A DNA stretch of 34,833 nucleotides from Sulfurospirillum sp. GTDB taxonomy: Bacteria; Campylobacterota; Campylobacteria; Campylobacterales; Sulfurospirillaceae. Positions within the stretch are counted from its first letter, which is position 1; each line of letters opens with the position of its first letter. Location of the stretch: assembly GCA_018058685.1 (NCBI GenBank), contig JAGOZL010000011.1:1-34833 (forward strand), in the 5' to 3' direction. Below are positions 24,985 through 33,479 of the stretch, in pieces. The position numbers and the translations under genes are program-made. The notes beneath the pieces were generated by a model. It was not told the DNA's origin. It did no database searches and worked only from the letters and a program-made list of their open reading frames with translations.

Positions 24985-26247
24985 TTAACCTAACGCAATT
25001 TTTAGATCTTCGATCAAATCATCCGCATTTTCAAGTCCGATGCTCAATCGAATCACGCCTTGTTTAATGCCTGCACGCTCTAGTTCTTCAAGAGAGAGTT
25101 GTTGGTGTGTTGTGCTTGCAGGATGAGTGATAATCGACTTTGAATCACCAATATTGACAACAACGGAAAAGAGCTTTGTGGTATTCAATATATGCTTAGC
25201 AAACTCTAAATTTTCCACTTCAAAGCTTAATAGCCCAGAGGTAAGAGAGTCTTTAAAGTACTGTTTTGCTCTATCATGCAATGGATCACTCTCAAGTCCT
25301 GGATAAGAGACTTTTTTGACTTTTGGGTGTGATTTTAAAAATGATGCCACTTTGTAAGCATTGCGAGAATGCTCTTTGATACGCAAAGAAAGCGTTTCAA
25401 GCCCTTGGATAAGCAACCAAGAATTGTAAGGAGAAATGGTCGCTCCAATATCACGAATGAGTGAAAGACGGATGCGTAAACTGAAAATTGGAAAAGGCAG
25501 CTGCGCATAGACTAATCCATGGTAACTTTCATCTGGCTCGTTAAAGTGAGCGTATCTTGGGTTGCCGATAAGTTTTTCATTAAGTCCTTTACGCTCGATA
25601 ATCAAGCCTCCAATAGCACTTCCTTGTCCATTGATATACTTGCTAGCACTGTGAACACTCACATCAATACCATGGCTTAATGGTTGAAATAAAATAGGTG
25701 TTGCTACGGTGTTATCAGCAATCGTCACAATGTTGTATTTTTGTGCGATAGCGACGATTTTTTCGATATTTGGAATCGCAATTTGTGGGTTTGAAAGTGT
25801 TTCAAAGAAAATAGCTTTTGTTTTATCATCAATCAAGCTTTCCAAATCATCTGCATTGTCGCTCTCAAAAACCTTTGCTTTGATACCAAAGCGTTTGATG
25901 GTGTGGGTTAAAAGGGTGGTCGCTCCACCATAAATTTTCTTTGCAACGATGATGTTATCGCCAGCTTCTGCAAGGTTAGCAATGGCAAAAAAGATAGCCG
26001 CTTGACCACTTGCGGTTGCAATAGCCGCTTCTCCATTTTCTAAAGCGGCAATACGTGCTTCTAAGACATCGGTTGTTGGATTATTTAAACGAGTGTAGAT
26101 AGGTCCAAGTTCTTTTAAAGCAAAACGGTTAGCGGCTGTTTCAGCACTACCAAAATCATAAGCCGTTGTTTGATAGACAGGAACTGACATAGTCCCAAAG
26201 TGTTGTTTATCGTATCCGTGATGAAGGGCGAGTGTTTCTTGAGTCAT
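24985..26247 (-). CDS. metY: O-acetylhomoserine aminocarboxypropyltransferase (sulfhydrylase)
   Basis: This PLP enzyme of the Cys/Met metabolism family makes homocysteine from O-acetylhomoserine and sulfide. From the chosen start it has 420 residues, with TASGQAAIFFA (phosphate loop), DNTVATP and SVHSASKYINGQG (PLP Lys). The length (about 420, rather than about 390 for MetB/MetC) and the two insertions favour MetY. I chose the ATG at 26247, which has an AAGGAAG ribosome-binding site. The longer frame to 26322 begins inside the promoter and gives 25 atypical residues. It is the first gene of the operon with rrf2 10 bases downstream. Confidence 0.92.
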   Translation of the reverse strand: MTQETLALHHGYDKQHFGTMSVPVYQTTAYDFGSAETAANRFALKELGPIYTRLNNPTTDVLEARIAALENGEAAIATASGQAAIFFAIANLAEAGDNIIVAKKIYGGATTLLTHTIKRFGIKAKVFESDNADDLESLIDDKTKAIFFETLSNPQIAIPNIEKIVAIAQKYNIVTIADNTVATPILFQPLSHGIDVSVHSASKYINGQGSAIGGLIIERKGLNEKLIGNPRYAHFNEPDESYHGLVYAQLPFPIFSLRIRLSLIRDIGATISPYNSWLLIQGLETLSLRIKEHSRNAYKVASFLKSHPKVKKVSYPGLESDPLHDRAKQYFKDSLTSGLLSFEVENLEFAKHILNTTKLFSVVVNIGDSKSIITHPASTTHQQLSLEELERAGIKQGVIRLSIGLENADDLIEDLKIALG

Positions 26248-26280
26248 GGGGTGCTTCCTTGTTTTTGAAATGTTGATGAA

Positions 26281-26309
26281 AGTATAAACTATTTTTTGAT
26301 TAATGTCAA
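26281..26309 (-). promoter_or_regulatory. Sigma-70 promoter of metY-rrf2-cysK
   Basis: On the minus strand a perfect -35 TTGACA (plus strand 26304-26309) and a -10 TATACT (26281-26286) are spaced by 17 bases. This is the best consensus promoter in the window. It would start near 26274 and give a leader of about 27 bases. Confidence 0.8.
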
Positions 26310-26326
26310 GTAAAATAATCAAAAAA
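26292..26326. promoter_or_regulatory. Candidate operator dyad over the metY -35 box
   Basis: Perfect 11-bp inverted arms (TTTTTTGATTA 26292-26302 and TAATCAAAAAA 26316-26326) flank a 13-bp centre that contains the -35. Symmetry, position and size fit a repressor dimer site. The Rrf2 protein of the same operon is the obvious candidate. A similar half-site-like GATTAAAAAAA follows at about 26332-26342. Confidence 0.6.
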
Positions 26327-26625
26327 GTAATGATTAAAAAAATAGGGATTAAATTTGTGTGATAGGGGAGGGTGGAAACACTTTTTTATTTCTTTACATG
26401 TAAAACAAAAAAGAGAAGAATAATATTTTTATATCCACAAAAAAATACGCACTAACATAATTTAAAGTAGTGATTATTATATGTATAATTATATGTAAAT
26501 ATCATATTTTAGGTAGTTTTAAAGCTGTAGAATAACGCTTCTATAAAGCTCAAGCTAACATCTTTGTTAGTAATAAATTGTATCGTAAGACAAGATACAG
26601 AAGCACTTTTTCAGAAGAGACAAGC
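26327..26625. other. Long A/T-rich intergenic region, no gene seen
   Basis: There is no credible open frame between the metY promoter and the DUF2018 promoter. The region holds a TTACATGTAA palindrome (26394-26403) and a very A/T-rich stretch (about 26470-26515) with overlapping palindromic ATATGTATAATTATATG. Near the downstream end are two small hairpins, CTAACA/TGTTAG and TGTATC/GATACA. Divergent transcription starts flank it. Confidence 0.5.
26394..26403. repeat. TTACATGTAA palindrome copy, intergenic
   Basis: This copy is part of a 12-bp TTTACATGTAAA in the divergent region between metY and the DUF2018 gene, outside both core promoters. Confidence 0.85.
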
Positions 26626-26655
26626 TATAATCTGAACTCTATGTAAGTAAAGGAG
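26626..26655 (+). promoter_or_regulatory. Candidate promoter -10 and ribosome-binding site for the cofactor operon
   Basis: A consensus TATAAT (26626-26631) preceded by GC is followed by a short leader and AAAGGAG (26649-26655), 6 bases before the ATG at 26662. The -35 region is T-rich without a clear match. Confidence 0.5.
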
Positions 26656-26661
26656 TCAAGG

Positions 26662-26937
26662 ATGTTGTATGAAGATGAAGACGATATTTTTATGGGAAGT
26701 CCCAAAAGTAAATTTTTCGACATTCTCTTTAATGCCAATAGAAATTTGGTAAAAGAAAAGCTCTTGGATATTGTTGAACGTTACAATGCGATGGAACTTC
26801 TCCTTGAAGAACATCTAGGCTCAAACGTTCATCAAGCAGTTCATTCACTGCTTTTGGAGCGAGCCGATGAGATACATGAGCGAAATAATGATTTTTTTAT
26901 TGCGACAGTGGGAGAAATATTAACACAAAATGAGTAA
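26662..26937 (+). CDS. DUF2018 family protein (HP0242-like)
   Basis: The 91-residue, all-helical acidic protein resembles H. pylori HP0242. The opening pattern DIFMGSPKSKFFDILFNAN follows HP0242's EIFEGNP...DIIFHAS, and the gene order downstream (exported protein, prenyl synthase, hemA, proS, hemC) matches the HP0242-HP0237 region. HP0242 forms an intertwined, knotted homodimer of unknown function. No signal peptide or catalytic motif is visible. The stop overlaps the next gene's start by 8 bases, so the two are translationally coupled. Confidence 0.8.
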   Translation: MLYEDEDDIFMGSPKSKFFDILFNANRNLVKEKLLDIVERYNAMELLLEEHLGSNVHQAVHSLLLERADEIHERNNDFFIATVGEILTQNE

Positions 26938-27394
26938 AATCCCATTTGGTATTGCATTTTTTTTGTTACTGTGGGGATGTGTTACACTAAATGCCGCTCC
27001 AGCGTATGAATACAATTATCGTTTTGCACTCAAAAAAGATGAATTAGGGTTTGTTTTTATTAACCGCAAAGAGGTGACTAAAAAAGCAACTGTGGAGAAT
27101 CCAAACAATGACTATCTTTTAAAGTTTCGTTGGACGCTTTTTGCCAATGATCAGCTTTTTTTATTGGTCAATTACCGAGGGCATCCGTATCAGTTTATTA
27201 TGAAAAAAACGTACCCTTTGGAGAGTGTTACTGTGCCTTTGTTACCTGATGGAGAAAACAAGATGGATTCGAGAGTTTTAGCGCGAATTTTCTTCAATGA
27301 CTTCGATCAAAGCAACCGTGAGGCAATTTTAGATATATTTATAGAAGACAATCAAGAACGAATTCAAGTTGAATTCAAGCCTAAGAAAAACTAA
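26930..27394 (+). CDS. Exported protein of unknown function (HP0241/Cj0540 position)
   Basis: The 154-residue product has an N-terminal signal peptide (IPFGIAFFLLLWGCVTLNA) followed by a beta-rich domain with many aromatic residues. The LWGC within the signal resembles a lipobox, but Trp at -2 is unusual, so cleavage by signal peptidase I after LNA is more likely. The mature part has no cysteine and no enzyme motif. It overlaps the upstream DUF2018 gene by 8 bases and ends 13 bases before the prenyl synthase start. The function is not known to me; the periplasm is its likely location. Confidence 0.72.
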   Translation: MSKIPFGIAFFLLLWGCVTLNAAPAYEYNYRFALKKDELGFVFINRKEVTKKATVENPNNDYLLKFRWTLFANDQLFLLVNYRGHPYQFIMKKTYPLESVTVPLLPDGENKMDSRVLARIFFNDFDQSNREAILDIFIEDNQERIQVEFKPKKN

Positions 27395-27407
27395 AGTAGG
27401 ACATGCA

Positions 27408-28304
27408 GTGCTAGCAAAAGTTGAAATGTTAATGTTAGAAATGGTTGCATCTTTAGGTGATGCAAGAAGTGTTGAGCTTTTTCATAAAGTTCCAAAAGGC
27501 AAGCGTTTACGTGCAAAACTTATCTTTAAAATTGCAGGGCAGAGTGAAGAAGCGCTTAAACTTGCAGCCATTGTTGAGCTCATTCACGCGGCAAGCTTGT
27601 TGCACGATGATGTGATCGACGATGCGTTTACACGCCGTGGAGAAGCTTCTATCAACGCAACCTATGGCAATAAAACCGCTATCATGCTTGGTGATATTCT
27701 TTATTCAAAAGGCTTTAGTGAACTGACGTTTATGCCAAAAGAGGTTGCGTACAGTATTTCTCATTCCGTTGCACTTCTCTCCGTTGGTGAGCTTTTAGAT
27801 GTAGAACTTGCCGCTTCATTTAATGAGAGCCATGAAAAATATTTTGATATGATTTACAAAAAAACGGCTTCATTGATTGAAGCTTCTGCAAAGTCTGCTG
27901 CGTTACTTGCGGGTAAAGCGAGTGAAAAGTATGCACTATATGGTAAAAACCTAGGACTTGCGTTTCAAATTGTTGATGATATCTTGGATATCACTCAATC
28001 CAGCGAAACATTAGGGAAACCTTCTTTAAATGACTTTAAAGAAGGCAAAACAACTTTACCGTATCTTTACATGTACGATAAATTAAGCGCCGAAGAAAAG
28101 AGCACGTTACTCTCTTTGTTTCAAAAAGAGCTAAGTGCGGATGAATCATTGTGGATTAAGCAAAAGATGGAAGAGACATCTGCGATTAAAGATGCCATAG
28201 CGTACGCCAAAAAGCTAGGATTTGAAGCGTTAGAAGCTATTAAAGGTGAAGATGATGTTGGACTTGCTCCTATCATCACGGAGATGATTGAGAGGAATTT
28301 TTAA
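27408..28304 (+). CDS. ispB: Long-chain polyprenyl (octaprenyl-type) diphosphate synthase
   Basis: This trans-prenyltransferase makes the isoprenoid tail of menaquinone. The first Asp-rich motif is in HDDVIDDAFTRRG and the second in FQIVDDILD. Small residues (Ala, Ser) at positions -5 and -4 before the first motif leave room for long chains, unlike the bulky aromatics of farnesyl or geranylgeranyl synthases. I chose the GTG at 27408, which has a TAGGA ribosome-binding site, giving 298 residues. The frame extends to a TTG at 27369 inside the previous gene. It overlaps hemA by one base (TAATG). Confidence 0.85.
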   Translation: MLAKVEMLMLEMVASLGDARSVELFHKVPKGKRLRAKLIFKIAGQSEEALKLAAIVELIHAASLLHDDVIDDAFTRRGEASINATYGNKTAIMLGDILYSKGFSELTFMPKEVAYSISHSVALLSVGELLDVELAASFNESHEKYFDMIYKKTASLIEASAKSAALLAGKASEKYALYGKNLGLAFQIVDDILDITQSSETLGKPSLNDFKEGKTTLPYLYMYDKLSAEEKSTLLSLFQKELSADESLWIKQKMEETSAIKDAIAYAKKLGFEALEAIKGEDDVGLAPIITEMIERNF

Positions 28305-29608
28305 TGCATTATTTAACCCTTAGTTTTACCCATAAAAACACTGATATCTGTGTTCGTGAAAAATTAGCCTTTAATTCAGAAGAAAAAAGTCGCCATTTTA
28401 TGTCGCAATTAAAAAACTGCGAAGCGATTAATGAAGTGATTTTACTTTCTACTTGTAATCGTGTCGAAATTATCACCAGTGTAAGCGAAGTACAAAGTGC
28501 GCTTAATTATGTTTTTGATTTGTTAAGTTATGTCTCTGATGTTCCACGAGAAGAGCTTGAGGGAAGGGCTGATACGTATGAAGACAATGGTGCCATTCAC
28601 CATCTTTTTACAGTCTGTTCATCGCTTGATAGCCTTGTGATTGGTGAGACACAAATCGCTGGACAGCTTAAAGAGGCGTTTAAATTTGCTTTTGAACACA
28701 ATTATTGTGGGCAAAAGTTAGGTCGCGCGATGCACCATGCGTTTCGCTGTGCTGCAGAAGTGCGTAGTCGAACCGATATCTCTAAAAGCCCTGTTTCTGT
28801 TTCTAGCGTTGCAGTGGCAAAAGCAAAGGATTTGTTGGGAGATATTGGTGGATTGACAGCGTTAGTCGTAGGTGCGGGTGAAATGAGTCAGCTTGCGGCA
28901 AAGCATTTAATCGCTAATGGGGTTAATCTTATTATCATCAACCGAAATTTAGAACGTGCGCAAGAGCTTGCCAATGAGTTAGGAGAGCTTGCTACAGTAG
29001 CACCGTATGCAAAATTGACAGAGTATATCAATCGTTATCGCTTGGTTTTTTCAGCAACGGGAGCCCCACACAGTGTTATCACTGATGATATGGTACAAGA
29101 AAGAGATTTTTCACGCTATTGGTTTGATATCGCGGTACCTCGTGATATCGAAGTAAAAGAACATCATAATTTACATGTATACGCGGTGGATGACCTAGAA
29201 GAGATTGTCACTAAAAATATGTCGCTTCGTGAAGAACAAGCTAAGATTGCTTACAGTATCGTAGGACGTTCAACCATGGATTTCTTTAAATGGTTGCAAA
29301 GCATGTGTGTAGAACCTATTATCAAAGAGATACGAGATCATGCGAAGTGCTGTTCGATGCAAGAGCTCGAAAAAGCTGTCAAAAAAGGGTACATTCCTGA
29401 AGAGTTACAAGAACATGTGGCAAAAGTGATGCATCATGCATTTAACTCCTTTTTACACACCGCCACCAAAAACCTCAAAGAGGCTGCTGATAAACCAGAA
29501 TCAGACACCATCGTTCAAGCGGTTCAATATATTTTTAACATCAACGAAGACCAAACAAAGCGCATGAACATGTACAAATGCGAATACCAAATGGGGGGAA
29601 TAAAATGA
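28304..29608 (+). CDS. hemA: Glutamyl-tRNA reductase
   Basis: This is the first committed step of C5-pathway haem synthesis, reducing glutamyl-tRNA(Glu) to glutamate-1-semialdehyde with NADPH. The 434-residue product has the catalytic Cys51 in LLSTCNRVE, the [13 protein letters not shown] motif, a Rossmann segment ([17 protein letters not shown]) and a C-terminal dimerisation helix. Length is normal. It is packed between the prenyl synthase (1-base overlap) and proS (ATGA overlap), which ties haem and quinone synthesis to one transcript. HemC follows three genes later. Confidence 0.96.
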   Translation: MHYLTLSFTHKNTDICVREKLAFNSEEKSRHFMSQLKNCEAINEVILLSTCNRVEIITSVSEVQSALNYVFDLLSYVSDVPREELEGRADTYEDNGAIHHLFTVCSSLDSLVIGETQIAGQLKEAFKFAFEHNYCGQKLGRAMHHAFRCAAEVRSRTDISKSPVSVSSVAVAKAKDLLGDIGGLTALVVGAGEMSQLAAKHLIANGVNLIIINRNLERAQELANELGELATVAPYAKLTEYINRYRLVFSATGAPHSVITDDMVQERDFSRYWFDIAVPRDIEVKEHHNLHVYAVDDLEEIVTKNMSLREEQAKIAYSIVGRSTMDFFKWLQSMCVEPIIKEIRDHAKCCSMQELEKAVKKGYIPEELQEHVAKVMHHAFNSFLHTATKNLKEAADKPESDTIVQAVQYIFNINEDQTKRMNMYKCEYQMGGIK

Positions 29609-31308
29609 GATTTTCAAAACTGTATGCACCAACGACCAAAGAAGCGCCCAAAGATGCGACGCTTCCAAGCCATCAATACTTGGTGCGTGGCGGTTTCATC
29701 TCTCAAGTAGGAAGTGGACTGTATAACTTTTTACCGATGGGAAAAATCGTTTTTGACAAAATAAAAGATGTTGTTAAAGCCCAGATGGACGAAACAGGGG
29801 CGCAAGAAATCCAAATGGATGTCGTAACGCCAGCTGATTTGTGGAAACAAAGCGGACGTTATGATGTTTTTGGTAAAGAGTTGTGTCGTTTTAAAGACAG
29901 AAAAGAAAATGAATTTGTTTTAGGGCCAACGCATGAAGAAGTGGTTGTTGATATCGTTCGTAACCGTATCAACAGCTATAAACAACTTCCATTACATTTG
30001 TATCAAATCACGACAAAGTTTCGTGATGAAGCACGTCCTCGCTTTGGACTTTTACGTGGACGAGAGTTTACCATGAAAGATGGCTACAGTTTCCATGCGG
30101 ATGAAGCGTGCATGAAGCAAGAGTTTGATGTGATGGAAAAGACTTATACCAAAATCTTCAAACGTTTAGGGCTTGATTTTAGAGCCGTTGAAGCGGACAG
30201 TGGCGCAATAGGTGGCAGTGGCAGTAAAGAGTTTATGGTCTTGGCACAAAATGGCGAAGATGATATTGTGGTGTGTGAAAAATGCTCCTATGCGGCTAAT
30301 ATCGAAGCTGCAAAGCGTGCGCCAAAAACAACTACCATTGAAGCGCCAATTGCCAACCTTGCAAAATTTAAAACACCTGATATGAAAACCATTGATGATG
30401 TGTGTGCTTTTTTCAAAGCGGATGCCTTTTACAGCATTAAAGCGGTAGTTAAAAAAGCTGTATATGTTGATAAAGAAGAGATAGTTGTTTTCTTTGTCCG
30501 AGGCAATGATGAACTTCAAGAAGTTAAAGCTTTGAATGCGTGTGGTGCTTTAGATTTGCTTGACGCGAGTTTAGAAGAGGTCGAGAAAGCAGGGCTTAAA
30601 GCTGGATTTATAGGACCTGTTGGCTTGGAATGTGTAAAATTTTACATAGATTTCGAACTAAAAGAAGCAAAAGATTTGATTTGTGGCGCAAATGAAGTAG
30701 ACTATCACATGGTAGGTGTCTCCATGTTTAACTTCAAAGAAGAGCGTTATGCAGACTTGGTAAGTGTTAAAGCAGGTGATAGATGTGCGTGTTGTGGTGA
30801 AGCACTGTATGTGACTAAAGGCATTGAAGTAGGGCATATCTTCCAACTGGGACAAAAATACGCTAAAGCTATGGGAGCCACCTTCTTAGATAAAAATGGC
30901 AAAGCGCAACCTTTTTATATGGGATGTTATGGCATTGGGGTGAGTCGCTTGGTTGCGGTGATGATAGAAGCAAGCCATGATGACAAAGGGTGTATCTGGA
31001 ACAAACAGAGCGCTCCTTATTTGCTTGATATCATTGTTTCTAACAGTAAAGATGAAGCGCAAAGTTCGTATGCTGAAGAAATTTACACTGCTTTGAAAAA
31101 AGAGCGTTTGAGTGTGCTTTTAGATGATAGAAATGAGCGTTTTGGTTTTAAAATGAAAGATTATGAACTCATTGGACTTCCGTATGCCCTTATCGTTGGG
31201 AAAGAGTTAGAAGAGGGGTTTGTTGAAATTGTTGAGCGTAAAACATTAGAAAAAACCGTTGTCAAAAAAGAAGATGCGTTGACAAAGCTATTGGAATTGC
31301 TCGCGTGA
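29605..31308 (+). CDS. proS: Prolyl-tRNA synthetase
   Basis: This class II synthetase has 567 residues, of the bacterial type with an insertion (editing) domain. Motifs include the start ([13 protein letters not shown]), [19 protein letters not shown] (motif 2), the editing region about residues 225-390, and [13 protein letters not shown] (motif 3). The start at 29605 overlaps the hemA stop (ATGA) and has a GGGGGAA ribosome-binding site. The frame extends nine codons further upstream but without support. It overlaps the next gene as GTGA. Confidence 0.96.
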   Translation: MRFSKLYAPTTKEAPKDATLPSHQYLVRGGFISQVGSGLYNFLPMGKIVFDKIKDVVKAQMDETGAQEIQMDVVTPADLWKQSGRYDVFGKELCRFKDRKENEFVLGPTHEEVVVDIVRNRINSYKQLPLHLYQITTKFRDEARPRFGLLRGREFTMKDGYSFHADEACMKQEFDVMEKTYTKIFKRLGLDFRAVEADSGAIGGSGSKEFMVLAQNGEDDIVVCEKCSYAANIEAAKRAPKTTTIEAPIANLAKFKTPDMKTIDDVCAFFKADAFYSIKAVVKKAVYVDKEEIVVFFVRGNDELQEVKALNACGALDLLDASLEEVEKAGLKAGFIGPVGLECVKFYIDFELKEAKDLICGANEVDYHMVGVSMFNFKEERYADLVSVKAGDRCACCGEALYVTKGIEVGHIFQLGQKYAKAMGATFLDKNGKAQPFYMGCYGIGVSRLVAVMIEASHDDKGCIWNKQSAPYLLDIIVSNSKDEAQSSYAEEIYTALKKERLSVLLDDRNERFGFKMKDYELIGLPYALIVGKELEEGFVEIVERKTLEKTVVKKEDALTKLLELLA

Positions 31309-31724
31309 AATATTTTTTAATCTATCTTTTTTTAGAGGTGATGGTGAGTGTAAACATCGCTTCTTCTATTGGCGCATTTGCAACCTTTGCCGAGATTGTT
31401 TTTTCAGCGATTGTGGGTTTTGTATTATTAGCCAATATGCGCGTAACATTAATGCAAAATCTCAATGCTTTGATGCAACGTCAAATTAGCGTTCATGCCT
31501 TTCAAAAACTCAATCTTTGGAGTATTGTTGGTGCATTTTTATTTATTTTGCCAGGCTTTTTAGGCGATATTGTCGCTTTATGTCTGCAATTTAGCTTTTT
31601 TACGACACTTTTTATAAGTAAGTTTTTACATGTAAATGAGGAAAAACCTTCTCATCATTTCAAACAAGGAAAAGAACATGACATCATTGATGTTGAAGTT
31701 ATTGACGATCATCGCCTTAAGTAG
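31305..31724 (+). CDS. fxsA: FxsA-family membrane protein
   Basis: The 139-residue inner-membrane protein has about four hydrophobic segments (residues 2-22, 25-45, 67-85 and 86-105) and a polar cytoplasmic tail. The layout, [13 protein letters not shown] motif and tail match the FxsA family and the integral membrane protein Cj0544 that lies at the same place in C. jejuni. FxsA of E. coli affects phage exclusion; the cellular role is not settled. The GTG start overlaps the proS stop. Its end overlaps the start of the next gene by 47 bases. A palindrome at 31626-31635 is read as Leu-His-Val. Confidence 0.82.
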   Translation: MKYFLIYLFLEVMVSVNIASSIGAFATFAEIVFSAIVGFVLLANMRVTLMQNLNALMQRQISVHAFQKLNLWSIVGAFLFILPGFLGDIVALCLQFSFFTTLFISKFLHVNEEKPSHHFKQGKEHDIIDVEVIDDHRLK

Positions 31725-32526
31725 TGTGTCGCTTTTTGCGAATAATGAAAATGATGCAAAAGTCGTTAGCTTTTTACAAAAAGCCATAGCAACCAATGAA
31801 AATTATACCTTTGATAAGGTTGTGATTTTGAAAAAAGAGGAGATGAAAGAGTCTCTTGGTTGGATGGTCTATTTTGTACGAATTGATTTAAATTTGACAA
31901 AGCAAGCAGGTAAAAAAGTCTCTGTCAATGATATTGTTTTTACCAATGGAAAGATTTTGAGTAAAGATTTTATTGATTTGAGTTCTGGTCGAAGCATTAA
32001 AAATAACTTTTCACTTGATATGGATGCATCTGCTTACAATAAAGAGCACCTTTTAGCAGGAAAACTCAATGCACCGCATAAACTGGTTATTTTTAGTGAC
32101 CCGTTATGCCCTTTTTGTATGGACTTTGTGCCTGAAGTGATTGCAGATGTTGAGAAAAATCCTTCGACATTTGCTCTTTTTTATTACCATTTTCCACTAA
32201 GCATTCATGTTGCGGCACCTACTTTGGTGAAAGCGATGATTTTGGCGGAAGAAAAAGGGGATAAAGAGATTGTCAAAAAAGTGTACCAAGAAGTTTTAGA
32301 TATCAAAGAGAGCGATGAAAAGGTCATTTTAGATATTTTCAACGCAACGTTTAAAACCAATTTTACTGTAGCTCAAATCAATCAACCGCATATTTTGAAA
32401 AAGTTAGCTGATGATGAAGCCTTAGCCCATAATCTGATGGTCAATGGAACACCTACCATTTATGTCGATGGTAAAAAAGATGATTCAAAAAAATCGTATA
32501 GAAAATTTATGAAAGAGTCTAAATGA
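31678..32526 (+). CDS. Periplasmic thiol:disulfide oxidoreductase (DsbA/DsbG-like, CPFC)
   Basis: The 282-residue product has a signal peptide (about residues 1-21), an N-terminal domain (about 22-125) and a thioredoxin-fold domain with Cys144-Pro-Phe-Cys147 in FSDPLCPFC and a cis-Pro in NGTPTIYV. The two-domain plan resembles DsbC/DsbG-type proteins, while the catalytic domain resembles DsbA/Com1. I chose the ATG at 31678, which has AAGGAAAAG upstream and a proper signal sequence. The longer frame to 31636 adds 14 residues that spoil it. As I recall C. jejuni, fxsA and hemC are adjacent there, so this gene is an insertion. It overlaps hemC by 4 bases. Confidence 0.85.
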   Translation: MTSLMLKLLTIIALSSVSLFANNENDAKVVSFLQKAIATNENYTFDKVVILKKEEMKESLGWMVYFVRIDLNLTKQAGKKVSVNDIVFTNGKILSKDFIDLSSGRSIKNNFSLDMDASAYNKEHLLAGKLNAPHKLVIFSDPLCPFCMDFVPEVIADVEKNPSTFALFYYHFPLSIHVAAPTLVKAMILAEEKGDKEIVKKVYQEVLDIKESDEKVILDIFNATFKTNFTVAQINQPHILKKLADDEALAHNLMVNGTPTIYVDGKKDDSKKSYRKFMKESK

Positions 32527-33467
32527 AAAAACTGATTATTGCAACGCGTGGAAGTAAACTTGCTCTTTGGCAATCGGAACATGTCAAAGCTGAACTTGAA
32601 AAAGCCCATCCTGGACTTGAGGTTGAACTTTCCGTCATGATGACAAAAGGCGATAAAATCCTTGATGTTGCTCTCGCAAAAATTGGAGGAAAAGGGCTTT
32701 TTACCAAAGAGCTTGAAGAAGCGATGCTTCGAGGTGAAGCGCATATTGCAGTGCATAGCCTTAAAGATGTGCCTATGGAATTTCCGAAAGGATTAAAACT
32801 AGGTGTCATTAGTAAGCGTGAAGATGTCAGAGATGCTATGTTGTCGGAAAAATATGCCAGCTTAGAGGCTTTACCAGAAGGCGCTGTGGTTGGAACAACC
32901 AGTTTACGCCGTCGTATGCAGCTCCTTAAAATTCGCCCTGATTTTGTGATAAAAAACCTCCGAGGCAATGTTAATACTCGTATCCGAAAGCTTAAAGATG
33001 GCGAGTTTGATGCGATTATCTTAGCGAGTGCTGGTATTAAGCGATTAGGCTTAGAAAACGAAGTCAATTTCTTTACTCCTATTTCAAAAGAGGTGATGAT
33101 ACCTGCTTCTGGGCAGGCTGCGCTTGGGATTGAAATCATCGATGATATGGAAGTTGAGCGTTTGGTGAGTATCTTAAATGATGAAGAAGCGATCATCGAA
33201 ACCAGTGTTGAGCGAGAATTTATCGCGGTCTTAGAGGGTGGTTGTCAAGTGCCTATTGGCGTGAATGCCGAAGTGAGAGAAGATGCTTTACATGTAAAAG
33301 CGATTTTAGGACTTCCTGATGGTTCTGAGCTTATCATGGAAGAGATGACTGCACATAAAAATGATTATGTTGGTGTGGGAAAAGAGTTGGCAAACAGAGT
33401 CGTAGCAAAAGGGGCTAAAGCACTTTTAGAACGTGCTGAGAAGATAGCCTTGAGTGAGATATTTTAA
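32523..33467 (+). CDS. hemC: Hydroxymethylbilane synthase (porphobilinogen deaminase)
   Basis: HemC joins four porphobilinogen units into hydroxymethylbilane in haem synthesis. The 314-residue product has the catalytic Asp82 in HSLKDVP, the Arg-rich SLRRRMQLL and LRGNVNTR motifs, and the dipyrromethane cofactor Cys241 in EGGCQVP. Length is normal. It starts at ATGA overlapping the Dsb gene and is followed by ubiD after 12 bases. A palindrome at 33288-33297 reads Leu-His-Val. Confidence 0.96.
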   Translation: MKKLIIATRGSKLALWQSEHVKAELEKAHPGLEVELSVMMTKGDKILDVALAKIGGKGLFTKELEEAMLRGEAHIAVHSLKDVPMEFPKGLKLGVISKREDVRDAMLSEKYASLEALPEGAVVGTTSLRRRMQLLKIRPDFVIKNLRGNVNTRIRKLKDGEFDAIILASAGIKRLGLENEVNFFTPISKEVMIPASGQAALGIEIIDDMEVERLVSILNDEEAIIETSVEREFIAVLEGGCQVPIGVNAEVREDALHVKAILGLPDGSELIMEEMTAHKNDYVGVGKELANRVVAKGAKALLERAEKIALSEIF

Positions 33468-33479
33468 AAGGAAAAGAGA

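Noticed and set aside
26248-26322. Longer metY start
   Set aside because: The extra 25 codons cover the leader and -10 box of the consensus promoter, and the family N terminus begins at the internal ATG.
26930-26986. Lipoprotein call for the 154-aa exported protein (LLWGC)
   Set aside because: Trp at the -2 position is unusual for a lipobox, and a signal peptidase I site follows after LNA.
27369-27407. TTG start of the prenyl synthase
   Set aside because: It lies inside the upstream gene without a ribosome-binding site; the GTG at 27408 has TAGGA at the right distance.
31636-31677. Longer start for the Dsb-like protein at an ATG overlapping a palindrome copy
   Set aside because: It would add 14 residues in front of a good signal peptide and has no proper ribosome-binding site, while the ATG at 31678 has AAGGAAAAG.
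32519-33196. 225-aa open frame on the minus strand opposite hemC
   Set aside because: It is a Ser-rich shadow of hemC in a well-supported plus-strand operon, with no start signals of its own.
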